From the NCBI GenBank assembly GCA_003427395.1, contig BFEA01000343.1:356098-399769 (forward strand): 43,672 nt of DNA, read 5' to 3'. Made by a program: the position numbers and the translations under genes. The DNA is from Chara braunii. Lineage: Eukaryota; Streptophyta; Charophyceae; Charales; Characeae. Below the pieces are notes generated by a model, which did no database searches, was not told the origin of the DNA, and saw only the letters and a program-made list of their open reading frames with translations. Shown here one piece after another: positions 1-10,410 of the stretch; position 1 is the stretch's first letter, and each line of letters begins with the position of its first letter.

Positions 1-72
<72 letters not shown>
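1..72. repeat. (CA)n microsatellite
   Basis: The first 72 bases are an almost pure CA dinucleotide repeat with one interruption (G at position 34). It begins at the window edge, so the full length is unknown. Confidence 0.98.
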
Positions 73-74
<2 letters not shown>

Positions 75-1543
75 TGACGTTCTAGCCACCCACACACAAC
101 ACATATAAAAACTGCATCATACACCTCCCAGCGCACTCACTCTATATAAACAGAAGAAGACACACATCATAAGCACACAACACAAGTAAATAACACAAAC
201 AATACAGAGCCAAGATTTCCGACCAGTTATCCCCCTTCCCCCTAGCGGAAGAAGGCATACCCAAGCCATCATAGTCTCAGGCTTTTGGGACTCTGGGACT
301 GCTGCGCCGTAGGATCAGTGATCTGTGTAGACTGATTGAGGGTGGTGTGGGGACAATCATGGTGGATATCACATGCTGTGAAGTTGGTTTGTGTTTTGCT
401 GACTGGGTGCTTTGTCAGTTGTAATTGCGTGGTAGGAGAAGCACGTGACGACATCAGGATGTGCTGCAAGGTACAACTGACAGAGGACAAACAAGATAAG
501 AGAAGAAGTGAAGAGGGCAGGGGCAACGGGAAGGTTGGATTGTGGATTCGGAAATGTCAAAGAGGGACGCTTACTAAGGGCAGGATGCGGTTGGGGTGGG
601 GGGAGGCAGGTATGCTGGTGTCGGGATCGGGGCCATGGTAATGGAAGGTGAAAAGTTGTGTGAGGTGGACATCTTGCCACCCCCTGCATACCTCTTTTTC
701 TTTCGGCCTTCCCGCTTGCTCCCACTAGTGCTCATGCTAGTGGGGCTAATATTTTTGGCCGTCAAGATCCTTGATCTTGACGGTACACCTTGCTTTAATT
801 ATTTGCGCCTCAAGGCGCGCCACAATTTTTCCTTGGGACGTCACAAGTCCCCGCCACTTGTCCCACGCTAGTCCCCGGCACTAGTCCCGCTAGTGGTCCC
901 ACCGACACTTGTCTCGCCAACGGTCCCCGACACTTTGTCCGTCGGCACTTGTCCCGCTGATGGTCCCCGACACTTTTTGTCCCGGATACCATTATTTTAA
1001 CTTAGTCCCACGTGGCCCCAGGCGCCTTTCCCCAAGGTGTCCCACATTCCTTGGGAGTTTGCCACCCCACGGTGAGCCCTCTCCTTTGTTTTTCATGGGC
1101 CTTGCGTGCGCTATTTTCCCCAGTCACGGCCTCCATCCCGCGACTCTCATTATTTGTCGTAGGAGGCCCCCATGTCGGGCCCTTATTTTCTAGCGTCCAC
1201 GGCCTCCGGGGCCGTCCTCCTTTCGACTTCCTCGTTCTTCTGTCGCCACCGTGCCGTCTCCGCTGGTTCAATGGCCCCTTGACCTTAGTCTTGCCGAATT
1301 CCGATGACCTTCCTAGTCTCATGCTACGTTCCATGTGCCCCTGTCCTTGCGCTTACTTGCTTGACGTCGCCGGTTCTTTTCCCGACGGTCCCTAACCCAG
1401 GGCATCATTCCTTCTGATGGCCTAGTCCTTTGTCTTTTATCTATCTTTCCTCCTTACTCCGTATTTCTCTATCGTGCACAATTCCGCGGTATACCGCCTC
1501 TCAAGGGTCAGGACTTATTTCGGGACCCACCGGTCCCCACACA
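73..1543. other. Stretch without a recognised gene
   Basis: No open frame here looks like a protein; the longest frames come from C/T-rich sequence. A TATA-like TATATAAA lies at 143-150, with no supported transcript behind it. Around 860-980 the phrase ggtccccgacacttt and variants of cccgctagt recur, a decayed short repeat. The rest is unassigned. Confidence 0.6.
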
Positions 1544-1577
1544 TTCCCCCCACTCATTCGCGATGTCCTCATCGCAC
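1544..1577 (-). repeat. Hairpin plus polypurine-like motif, copy 1
   Basis: Read on the minus strand, a perfect 6-bp inverted repeat (GCGATG/CATCGC, 4-nt loop) is followed by AGTGGGGGGAA. Nearly the same 34 bases recur at 2526-2559. A G-rich tract directly before an LTR is what a Ty3/gypsy polypurine tract looks like, so this may mark the 3' end of a decayed minus-strand element; no LTR could be delimited. Confidence 0.35.
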
Positions 1578-2074
1578 ACCAACCCTTAGTCAGTAGGAGG
1601 TTTGAAGGAGTAAACGGGGAAAGAGGAGGTGGGGTGAGATGGGTATTTAGCTTGCCAGGGTCCCTTTTGTCTTTTCATGTTCCTTTCTCAGATTTTCTTT
1701 TAGTTTTCGCCCCTTGGAGCGGCGAGGGGTGTGCTGAGGGGATCAAACTTTCTTCTTGGGAACCCCTTTCTTTCCCTCATTCATCACTTCTCAGTACATC
1801 AGCCATCTCATCTCATTCATGACTCGTAGTACATCATGCCTGATTTTGTTTTGTTTCGTTATTCGCGGATTATCAGTCCCGTTTTTCTTTGATTATTACA
1901 GCCCACGGCTCGCTCGTACTATCCTCACAACCATCCCGGTCCACTCCACCTAGTTATCCCGTGGGGCATTTCCAAGCTCATCCTTATTGATTCTTCAATC
2001 AACTCCATGTTCCGCTCCCGGTTTCTTCCCCAAACACATCTCAAAATCCCTTTCCAAGGTCGTTTTATGCCCAT
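1578..2074. other. Stretch without a recognised gene
   Basis: C/T-rich sequence between the first polypurine-like motif and the 24-bp tandem repeat. I see no gene, RNA or repeat boundary in it. Confidence 0.6.
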
Positions 2075-2240
2075 TTCCAAATTCATCCCAAGCCTGTTTC
2101 CAAGCCTATACTCAAGTCAATTTCCAAGTTCATGCTCAAACTCATTTCCAAGCTCATACGCAAGCCCATTTCCAAGCTCATACTCGAATCCATTTCCAAG
2201 CTCATACTCGGATCCCTTCACGGGCCTATTTCATGGTTCA
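2075..2240. repeat. 24-bp tandem repeat
   Basis: The phrase atttccaag recurs at 2120, 2144, 2168 and 2192, an exact 24-bp period, with looser copies upstream from about 2075. Reading frames through it give short peptide repeats only because 24 is a multiple of 3; there is no other sign of coding. Confidence 0.8.
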
Positions 2241-2525
2241 TTTCCCACCTCATTTCTTGATTTATTTCCAGCTCTCATCTCATTGTTGCATTGGCCATAT
2301 CTTAAAACATTCTAGTTCCTTCTAATTCACCCCCTCTGTCATATTCTGAAACGTTCTCTCACCGAAGTCTATTTCCAGTCCCGCACAATTGCATCCTCAA
2401 TCAATAGCTATTTCAAGTCCATTCTCAGGTGCCCCTTTCTTTCTGAGGCCTTTCCAGTTTTCGTTCTTGACTGTCTTTCAAAAATATTTTCAGTTTCATA
2501 CCAGTTTACAAGTAGATGGCTCACC

Positions 2526-2559
2526 TTCCCCCCACTCAAAATGCGATGTCCCCATCGCA
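2526..2559 (-). repeat. Hairpin plus polypurine-like motif, copy 2
   Basis: Second copy of the motif at 1544-1577: on the minus strand GCGATG/CATCGC closes a 4-nt loop and is followed by AGTGGGGGGAA. Upstream on the minus strand, 2856-2686 is open for 57 codons and has a protein-like composition, but I could not match it to a Pol domain. Confidence 0.35.
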
Positions 2560-4009
2560 CGACAGGTTCTCACTCGGAGGTACGAGATCTTTGGCCCGCC
2601 GACTGAGTCAAGGACGCAAGCCCACTCACTTCACAAAGGAGGGGTGATCATTCCCTCCCCAGCGGGTGGCGCCTCATCCTTCCACTTAGTCCGACCTTTC
2701 GCTATCACGCGACAAACACCAATACTGAGGTTCCTCCTCACCTCTGGCAGCTAGATCTAGTCCAAGCCTCCCAGGGCCCCGTCTAGTCGTAAGAGTTTCC
2801 CTCGCGAATTGCTCCTCCGGAGTGGTAATTTTCTTGGATCCGGCCTCTTCCTTTCAAGAGAGTTGGGGCTCTTTATTAGTTCGCGAGTGCAGTTATGAAG
2901 ACCTCGCGGTTAGTCCCGGAACGGAACGGTTGTAATGATCCGGCGAGGCGGTGTCAATGCCTCGTGGTGGTGGCGGACTCCACCCGGTACCTCGCCCGAC
3001 CCCTCCCCTTGGACAGTGCTGCCCAACTGAATGCGGGCAACCGAGGTCCACCCCAAACGACCATGTCACTCCTCTATGGTGTGACGTGTGGTTGAAGAGA
3101 GCAAAAGAGACTAGAAAAAGAATGGCACCACGCCCATTCGGTTCTCTCACCCTTTGACGTTTAGGCTCTCAACATGAGGCGCAGTTTGAACTCCCCGACC
3201 AGAGCTCGTTGTCGGAGTTGGTTCTGGACGGTCGACACCGATCCAAGGGATAGGTGCCTTGATCCTTTAACCTTCATCCCTTTCTTATGAGGGACAGATC
3301 GCGTTGAGACTTTTTCCTTAGAGGGACAATGGTCCTGAGGTCACGGTGCAAAGCACTGGTATCCCCCTCCTGCTGAGGCCAGAGACTAGAGGAAAATAAA
3401 TCCTTTCTCAATGCCATTTCCATGTCTATTTCCAAAACCTAGGGTCCCCTGGTATGCAATGCAATCCTCAATTCTTAGGCAAAATGCTCAATCCAATGCT
3501 CTTTCCAACTTTTTCTCAAGGCTGATTCTCATGGCTGATTCTCATGGCTGACTCGGAGACCCCTTCAATGGGCCACTCCTCATGAGCGACCCGTCGGTCC
3601 ATCTACTGCCTCCCGATTTTCAATTTTTCAATAGCCATCCCCTGTGACCGTCCCAACGGTCCACGTCCTTCTCAGTTTTTTCGCCTTCCTTTATTTATCC
3701 CGCCCTCCAATTCTCCTCCTCATTTTACGACCACTTCAACGATCATCCCCCTGGTCTCTTCCTCTTACATCAATCCTCTTCATCCTTTTTCATGGTCAAT
3801 CAAATGGCAGTCTCAACGACGTTCAATTTTTCTCTTTCAATCCTTCCCATGACTCTTTTCAATGGCCGACCCATCGGTCTTTTTTTTTTCTCATTACCTT
3901 TTCCAGCTCATTCTCAATCAGCCTTTTTCAAACAACGTTTTCTCAATCAATCATGCAAGGGGACCCCAGTGCGCAATTTCAAGGAATGACCCTTGTCAGG
4001 GGCCATTCC
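2560..4009. other. Stretch without a recognised gene
   Basis: No gene recognised. A minus-strand frame (2856-2686) is open and protein-like but unmatched. Around 3530-3555 the phrase ctcatggctga recurs back to back. The rest reads as decayed repeat sequence. Confidence 0.5.
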
Positions 4010-4123
4010 GAACAACCTGGTTAGGGTCGTTCTTTCCATTCTCAGTCGAACGACCTGGTTAGGGTCGTCCTTATCCATTGCAATCGAACGGCCTGGTTAG
4101 CGTCATTCTTATCCATTTCAATG
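4010..4123. repeat. 38-bp tandem repeat, three copies
   Basis: Copies begin at 4010, 4048 and 4086, each containing the phrase cctggttagggtcgt or a one-base variant, an exact 38-bp spacing. No function is apparent. Confidence 0.8.
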
Positions 4124-5337
4124 TTAGCGCCCGAGGGGGTGGGCCTCGAGAACATGGATCCCATTTCTGTCTCGGAAGTTAGAAGGTGACCATCTTCTTG
4201 GGTTTTTATGCGTGTTGTTTCTTTTGTCCTTATTTATTATTCACACATACATTCGGCTTAGCGTCTAGTGCTCGAATCGAGGTACGCAGCCCCAAGCAGC
4301 GCTAGCCCACCCGACCGTTCAACCATGGCGAAGGGAGTATGTTCAATCCATGTTTTTCTCTGTCTTTATGACCTCACATGCCTTTCACTGTTGTAGACTT
4401 GTTCACGACCGGTTGGATTAGGCTCCTAGGGGAGGGCATTTTCATGTCGATCACCCCATAGGTTCCCTAACCTCTCTTATACTTAGATGACATTCACTGC
4501 TTGACTTTGCTCAACAAGCCAAGTTCATAGCCTCTTTCCCAAAATACAATCTTTGTTTTTCTCATGATCCATAATACACCCCCCCCGGCTAATCCTATAC
4601 CAATATTTCCTGTCGACCCTTATCTTGCAGAAACCTTTCAAGGTAGCTTATTAGTAGAAGGTGACTCGAAAACCTGCTCATCCGCTCTAAGTCTCGACTA
4701 GTCCCTGCCTCATTCACTTTTAACAACCTGATTCCCATTGGCCAAGCCCTACCACTAATGTTTCTAACAAGCATTTGTCAAACTCACACCATGCCTATTC
4801 TCTTTTGTTGCCACCAGTCCTTATCCCAGTGTCTCAGCCAGTACCGAATATTTCAGAATAACTTGCGCGAGAGGTANCGTCTAGAGATCAACATCAGTCT
4901 GTCTTGCCCTTGTCAACTTTTGCATAATCCAAACCACACCCCAAAAGACGACCGAGATGACTAGTTCATCATCTTCTATCCCACATACAACCTGTATACA
5001 CAGTTTCTCTTGCCGCGGCTCAATTTTCCTTCTTGGTCCCTTGTCCCCTAACCTCTTCAAGTTTCTTTAATTGCGGGGGTGTATCCCAGCTTAACTTATA
5101 AGCAAGAACATTTATCCTTTCCTTCCTGCGGACACCTCAAGTGTTCTTTCATCGTGGAAAGTCGGCACTGTGAGCAACTCGCCCCTCCTCATCTTTCTTC
5201 CGACCCTGATGGCCCAGGTGTTACATTAACTCATTGATAAAACCACTGGCTGCGTAATTGCCCAAAATCCTTATGCCACTTTGTAACGTTCCCTTACGGT
5301 TATCAACCTAAGGTCCTCCTTCCCCCTTCCAACTTGA
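4124..5337. other. Stretch without a recognised gene
   Basis: No coding frame, RNA gene or repeat boundary could be supported. There is one ambiguous base (N) at 4877. The pseudogene on the minus strand ends just beyond this stretch, so part of it may be that element's decayed 3' portion. Confidence 0.5.
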
Positions 5338-5550
5338 CTACTTCCTCTGCCTATCTCTCGCAATAGGTATTGATAGCTTGACGATGGTCTCCTCAAACCC
5401 TTTTTTGCTTTCCCGCTTCTCGTCCTCGACCATCTTCGCCCTCACAACTTCCGGTCCTCACGTCGCATCGTTCGTCTTGGTGCCCTCTCGCTGTTGAGGT
5501 CCAGTCGTGTCCCTTTTTATTTTCTCAAGCGGCGGTCCCATCCTATCCAT
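5338..5550 (-). pseudogene. Decayed coding fragment downstream of the zinc-knuckle frame
   Basis: On the minus strand one frame runs from an ATG at 5550 to a TAG at 5338-5340 with a single in-frame TGA. The translation is rich in K, E and R and looks like a charged linker or helical segment. It lies just downstream of, and on the same strand as, the zinc-knuckle fragment at 5585-6127, so it is probably the continuation of the same decayed polyprotein. I see no catalytic motif. The function is unknown; coding descent is inferred from composition and context only. Confidence 0.3.
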
Positions 5551-5584
5551 GACTCCTCTTCTCCTTCTGGTTACATGTGGGCCC

Positions 5585-6127
5585 TCAAGAAAGCTCGCCT
5601 ACTTCCTCTTTCTCCATTACCGAAAAGTCTAGGTTGTTTAATGTCGCTATAACGCGTCTCATCCCCCCGTGTGAATTTCAGTCAACCCTTTCTCCGTTAG
5701 GACCCAGGATCTGTCCCTTGAGGGTCCGAGAACAGCGCCCTCCTATGATGTCATGGTTAAGCTTCGGACAAAGCCTAACGAAGTGTCCCATCAAGGTGCA
5801 ATATCGACATGATTCCTTCGAAGGATCTCTCCGATCGGTCAAATGCTCGGGTCTTGAGGCTAGAACTTCTTGGGGTACCAACGGAGTTCGAGATACTCGG
5901 GCTTGCACCACCCGGAGGGTATCCCCTATCCTTTGTCTCTGGTTGTCCGCCCCTTCGCCTTGATCATGCCGCTCCTTCGGCCCCCTTTTTACTCCGTACC
6001 CGGTTGTTTCTAGGAACTCGGACCCTTCGTCGTTTTGCTGACGACTTTCTATTCTGACACCCCTCTCCTGGTCGAGCCAAACTGTCAGTCTCTCCCTTAG
6101 ATTCCACAACTCACTATGTGTCTTCAT
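5585..6127 (-). pseudogene. Gag-like fragment with CCHC zinc knuckle
   Basis: Minus-strand frame of 149 codons from 6127. Residues 107-120 give C-x2-C-x4-H-x4-C (C107, C110, H115, C120), the nucleic-acid-binding zinc knuckle of retroelement nucleocapsid proteins. The knuckle is preceded by a charged, Q/R/E-rich stretch, as in many plant-type Gag proteins. After the stop at 5678-5680 (TGA) the same frame stays open to 5585, which suggests the TGA is a lesion, perhaps in a former Trp codon. No protease or RT follows in recognisable form. It is most likely the C-terminal part of a dead retroelement Gag; a cellular zinc-knuckle protein cannot be excluded. Confidence 0.5.
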
Positions 6128-6282
6128 TTGACAAGGATTGTCCCCCTGTTTGTGGACTCATTCCATGGTCTGCTTCTGACTTCCTTATTTCCTTCGCGAT
6201 CCCTACCTCGGAGGGTAGCACCCCCCCTTTTTCCGTTCGTCCCCCATTCACCGGGCTTTCCAATCATGCATTCTCGTTGCAT

Positions 6283-6633
6283 CTAACCTTGCCATTCATC
6301 ATTATGTAGCTCATTGTCATTCTCAACCTCAATGTCCTTTATCATTTCTTCAATTACACTAGCCTTGTAGGTTGCCATCATCTGCTCCACTTCCTTAAGT
6401 CTTCGTAGGGTATCCGCCACCTTCCTTTTCTTCGTCAATCCAACCCCCGAGGTTTGTGACTTTTCCGTATTTCCGACTACGACTGGCCTTATTCCCTGAG
6501 ATCTTGCAGGCCTCCTCCCGGTATGACTCCCTTTTTCCAAAATCCCCCTCGCGTTGTCTTTGACCCCCTCGTTGTTGAACCGCCGGTTGGTATTTATGCT
6601 ACCGTCTTGTTCCCCCGGATTCCGACTATCCAT
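6283..6633 (-). pseudogene. Charged helical fragment upstream of the zinc knuckle
   Basis: Minus-strand frame of 116 codons. The N-terminal half is rich in N, G and R. Residues from about 75 on (LRRLKEVEQM onwards) are E/K-rich and likely helical or coiled-coil, ending in an acidic N/D/E-rich tail. It lies on the strand of the zinc-knuckle fragment and about 150 bp upstream of it, so it is plausibly the preceding part of the same decayed Gag-like protein. No family motif is visible. Confidence 0.3.
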
Positions 6634-6639
6634 GTTGTC

Positions 6640-7109
6640 TATCCGGTCACGTTTATTTCTTCAGCTCTTCCTGTTGTTTGCGACGTCCATAAGGTATCAG
6701 ACCTGCATGCCATACAATCGAAGGAAGAAGAACTTGCTTTAGACTCTACCTTTTCCCTTATTCCAACAATGTTTTCGCCTTCAAATTCAGCTCACTCTCT
6801 TTTCTTGTCGAAGGGAATCTCCTACTTTCAATCCCTCTCTTGCGGCCAGACCATTTTTCGAAAGTTGGGCTTAAACTTCAACGAGGGTGTTAGCGCTATT
6901 GCAGGGGACGTTCGCAACGTCATTGACAGACACCTCCGCCTCCTCACGTCCCGCCCTTGGGTGGCCCAACTCGTCGGGGTGCAGCCCTCTCTTGGTCCTA
7001 AAAACATCGCCCAACAATGCCATTGTGCCCCCTTACGCAACTTAATACTATCACACCTTTCAATCCTTGGGCTACGAAAATAACTCTCCCCTCGATCTTC
7101 ACCTCTCAC
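6640..7109 (-). pseudogene. Possible continuation of the minus-strand decayed coding region
   Basis: On the minus strand, frames from 7109 down to about 6640 stay open over runs of 30-90 codons separated by stops and frame changes, with R/K/E-rich translations like the flanking fragments. A 186-codon plus-strand frame (6523-7083) overlaps this stretch. I prefer the minus strand because the flanking fragments are on it and the plus-strand translation shows no domain, but the choice is not secure. Confidence 0.2.
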
Positions 7110-7310
7110 ATGATCATGAACTTGTACTCGTGCTTCCTTCTTGATCTAGAAGTACTAGCAGACCAAGTCTTTGGCCACGCTAACTCCAGACGTCCCCGCC
7201 CGTTGCCATGTCTTTCTAATCCTGCGCATGAATTTTTTTTTTTTCTTTCGACACGGCAGATAGTTCTCAGCCCTTAGGGTTCCCCCAGTCTTAGGGTTTT
7301 CCCTGCCGAC

Positions 7311-7532
7311 TCACACAATTTCCTCCCTTTTTCCTCTTGTCGTCTCATTTTCTCGGTTTCCGCGTCCATTGCCATAGGTCATTTTTCCCTTCGCATCGGT
7401 CTCAGCGGCTGCGGCTGGTGTCTTAGCCCGCCTCGCCCCGGCTTCTGAGACGGCGTCCTCAAGGTGTGTAGGCCTCCCAGTTCCCGTAGCTGGTCCTTTT
7501 TTTCTTTGTTCTGTCCGGCGGTTTCTCCGCAC
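7311..7532 (-). pseudogene. Basic low-complexity fragment
   Basis: Minus-strand frame of 73 codons, rich in R, K, G, A and T (for example RRNRRTEQRKKGPATGTG). It sits between the four-unit domain array (7677-11208) and the Gag-like fragments on the same strand and could be a linker of the same ancestral protein. Nothing identifies a function. Confidence 0.2.
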
Positions 7533-7676
7533 CTTTGGTTGCGGTGGCCATCCTCGTCCTCCTTGCTGCGCCCTTAGCTATAGAAGGACTCTGGCTGTTA
7601 CCCCTAGCCGGTTATTAGCCCTGTCCTCGTCATTCCTTAGGTAGATCTTTTCCTGCTGCCTTCCTCGACATTTTTC

Positions 7677-8462
7677 TCATGCCGGTTCCTCAGGCATGCC
7701 GTCTTCATCCGGATCCTCGAACAATCGCGCCACCCCCGCAAGGTAGCTTTCCCCCATCTCTATTTCTCTGATAATTATTGATTCATATTCTTCGAACGCC
7801 AAGCCTAGTATCCCGAATATCAGAATTTCGATGAGTTCGAGTAGTTCACGGGCCCGATTTTCCCAAAACGGTCCGTGCCTAACTGACACATCGTAAAACA
7901 TTCCCGTCGTTTGCGGTTGGAAGTGGTGGATCCAGGCTAGGGTCGAGTCCACCAAGTCTCTTGCCCTCAAGAGGCTGCCGAATACCAGGTCCACCATGAA
8001 ACGGGGTACTCGACACCGCAATCCTGTCATCGGGGCCCTAAACTCTCGCCATCCTCCTACCTCCACCCGAGTTCTCAGTCCTTCATTCCTTCTCCCCCGA
8101 ATCTCCTGGCCAATCCGGTTCACTATGCTGGCAGCCCTTCGGAATATTGGAAGCAACCCATGTCCTAGTGTCATCTCAGTTCCTAGCATGTGTCACCCAA
8201 TCTCCGGTAGGTATACGGTCCCCGTCACCTTCAATTCAGCATATAGATCGTCCCCTGATCCCCTATTGAACCTCATACCTCTCCATAAACATTATACCAT
8301 CATGAAGGCATGATCCCTTCCCAAGGTCACAGCTCTCCATTCCGTGTCGATCCTTCGAACCAAGTAGCTTGCTGGAAGTGACACTTCCCATCCGTCCCCG
8401 CTTTCCGTGGGCGGTCGAGGGTGCGTGGGCCGTCGCGACATCCGGGCGCGTCTCATTGCCAT
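7677..8462 (-). pseudogene. Unknown-domain tandem unit 4
   Basis: The last of four diverged tandem copies of an unrecognised domain of about 250 residues. The start is the ATG at 8462, chosen because its MA-x-R-R opening and the following SLP motif match unit 3. The frame breaks near 8290, and a TGA near 8195 interrupts it again. From 8189 to 7677 it is open for 170 codons. Family landmarks, in order: VEVGGWREFRAP, then RCRVPRFMVDLVFGS, a helical segment with HGPFWENRARELLELIE, then IIIREIEMGESYLAGVARLF and an acidic tail (DPDEDG). These align by eye with the other units. No catalytic motif, signal peptide or membrane segment is evident. Non-functional as read. Confidence 0.5.
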
Positions 8463-8609
8463 CGTTGGTTAGCAGTTCCCTGCACAGTTTAAACAGCAAG
8501 CGAACTCTGCTTATTTCATCCATTCCTTCGACCACCACTTGGGCAACTCCCCGGTCCTTAACCCGCCCTCCTTTTCTTCCTTACTCCTACTTTCTTTCCT
8601 TTCTTTTTT

Positions 8610-9368
8610 TATTGACCCGTCTCATCTTCTGATGGCTCGTACAGGCGGTACAGATCGTCTACGTAAATCAGCCCCCGGTTTATCTCTTTTCGGACAACGC
8701 CCCATAGAACCTCATCGCTAACAACTGGAACTCTAGGCCTTGTGGTGAACATGGCGCGCAGTATTCGCAACACCTCGCATCTCCGCCCCTATCTCTAGGA
8801 AGGCCCGGTAATATTCTCGGTGGACCATCGTCTCTTCAAACGTCAGGTTGGCGAGGTCGGCCACTACCCGCCTGACAAGATCCAGCCCACCCAGTTTTCA
8901 TAGTAAGAAGGGCAACAATCTCATTCGAACATTCTCACTAGGCAAATTGAAACTCCCGGCTATGGCCACCCTAAGGTCCGCCGTTACATCGTCGAACTCA
9001 GGGTCCGCGAACTCGAACTCTGCCTGCCACACCAATTGCCATGCTCCTTCGAACATGTTTAGCGGATCCTCCCCCGACACTAGCAGGACCTCGAACGCGC
9101 ACCATCCGTCCCCTGACATATACAACCTTCCTTCCACACGCACATGTTCCCGCGGGCCCGGGTTCCACCCGTCATTTCCATCCGCACGCCATTCAACCTT
9201 GGTCACCAGGTAAACCGTGTTTTCCGTAAGCTCAACCCCGACCCAATCCACCACCGAGCGCCGGATCTCATTTACAGTAGGTAGGCTGATTTCTACACCG
9301 CCGGTCACTCCCCTTGGCGGCTCAATCCCCAGCGGGCGACCCTCGAGGAACGTCCTCCTTCGTGCCAT
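8610..9368 (-). pseudogene. Unknown-domain tandem unit 3
   Basis: Third copy. The first 156 codons (9368-8898) form one frame starting MARRRTFLEG, with EPPRGVTGGVEISLP near the N terminus and VRMRLLPFLL at the end, matching the VPRFMVDLVFG landmark of the other units. Two further frame changes then carry the rest: one segment with DLVRRVVADLANLTFEET and EYYRAFLEIGAEMRGV, and a last one with VVRKEINRGLIYVDDLYRLY, an acidic tail and a TAA at 8610-8612. Reading across the breaks restores the landmark order of units 1 and 4, which is my main evidence for homology. The function is unknown. Confidence 0.5.
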
Positions 9369-9585
9369 TGCATATCCTTTACCCGCCTTTGATCCTTATC
9401 CTGCGACGCCGCAGTGACCCCCACAATAGCCGGACACCCCATTCCCTGTCTTAGTATCTTTATCACTGGTTGGTCCGCATAGTATACATGTTCTCCCATC
9501 TACATCACCCCCTAATTTTCCTCTTCCTTCTTCTTTTCTCCCCTTATACCCTAGCTTACCCCGCTAGTTTGGGTTTTTCCTGCTC

Positions 9586-10341
9586 CTAATCGGACCACAG
9601 TACTTCAAATAGTTTGAACACATCATCCACATAGCAAGGTGTTGCCGCTACCTCTCTGCGGATTATGACCTCCCTGATCTCTGGGGCTACTTCTAGCTGG
9701 TCGTACCGGTCCATATTCAAGATGATGAGGACCTCCCAGGCTCTGTCGCCGTGGAGGGGCCCGAATTTCAGCGATGTTTTATGAAACTCTTCTGATAGCC
9801 ATACACAATCTACGTGTATCCGCCCCATAGTGTTGGCCACCTCTTCGACGTGGTCAAAATCCCCAAACCAGCCCGCCACGAACTCGGGTACCAAAATCTT
9901 GGTTCGTAGACAGGGTGGTCTAAACTCCTTCCATCCCCCCATCACGACCTTACTATGAACCACATCCCATCCTTTTTGGCAAACCTCTCGCCTGCCCTCC
10001 GAGTCCTTGCCTCGACATTCCCCAGAAGCCACATCGGACTTTGTCCTGCCGCAAGCGTTGTGCAAAATAGGTGTCACCATTGCTCGAAGAGGATGACCGT
10101 CCCGACCGATTCCACCCTTCCTTCCGCAATCCCCTCCCATCCTTCCTCTTCCCTTATTGGGTTCCAGATGCGTTTTACCCATAGGTACGATAATTCTGGT
10201 ACAATCTCGAATCCGATCCAGTCGCATGTGGTCCCTCTCCATTCATTATCTGCTGATATAGACATTTTTACCCCCCCTGTTGACTCGTTTCGGCTCCCAT
10301 CCTTTAAACGTGCAGTCTCTTAGCAGTAGCTCCTTGGCCAT
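9586..10341 (-). pseudogene. Unknown-domain tandem unit 2
   Basis: Second copy. The ATG at 10341 opens MAKELLLRDC, matching MARRRTFLEG of unit 3. The frame slips in a run of seven C (10271-10277), runs as a 63-codon segment (DWIGFEIVPELSYLWVKRIW), slips again near 10090, and continues to 9586. The C-terminal part has VVMGGWKEFRPP, ILVPEFVAGWFG, KFGPLHGDRAWEVLIIL and VIIRREVAATPCYVDDVFKLF, all counterparts of landmarks in units 3 and 4. The sequence between 9586 and unit 3 includes a short unmatched frame (9305-9499). Non-functional as read; family unknown. Confidence 0.5.
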
Positions 10342-10410
10342 TGCCTCCTTCCTGCACAGAGCCAAGCACCCATTTCCTCGGGTAAGCCTCCCTTCTCAAA
10401 AGTCCCAATC

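Noticed and set aside
1987-2325. Repeat protein frames with FQAHTQAH-type repeats
   Set aside because: They come from a 24-bp tandem DNA repeat, are open in two frames at once, and show no start context or domain.
6523-7083. 186-codon plus-strand frame
   Set aside because: It shows no motif and lies antisense to a run of minus-strand coding-like fragments; probably a shadow frame, though not certain.
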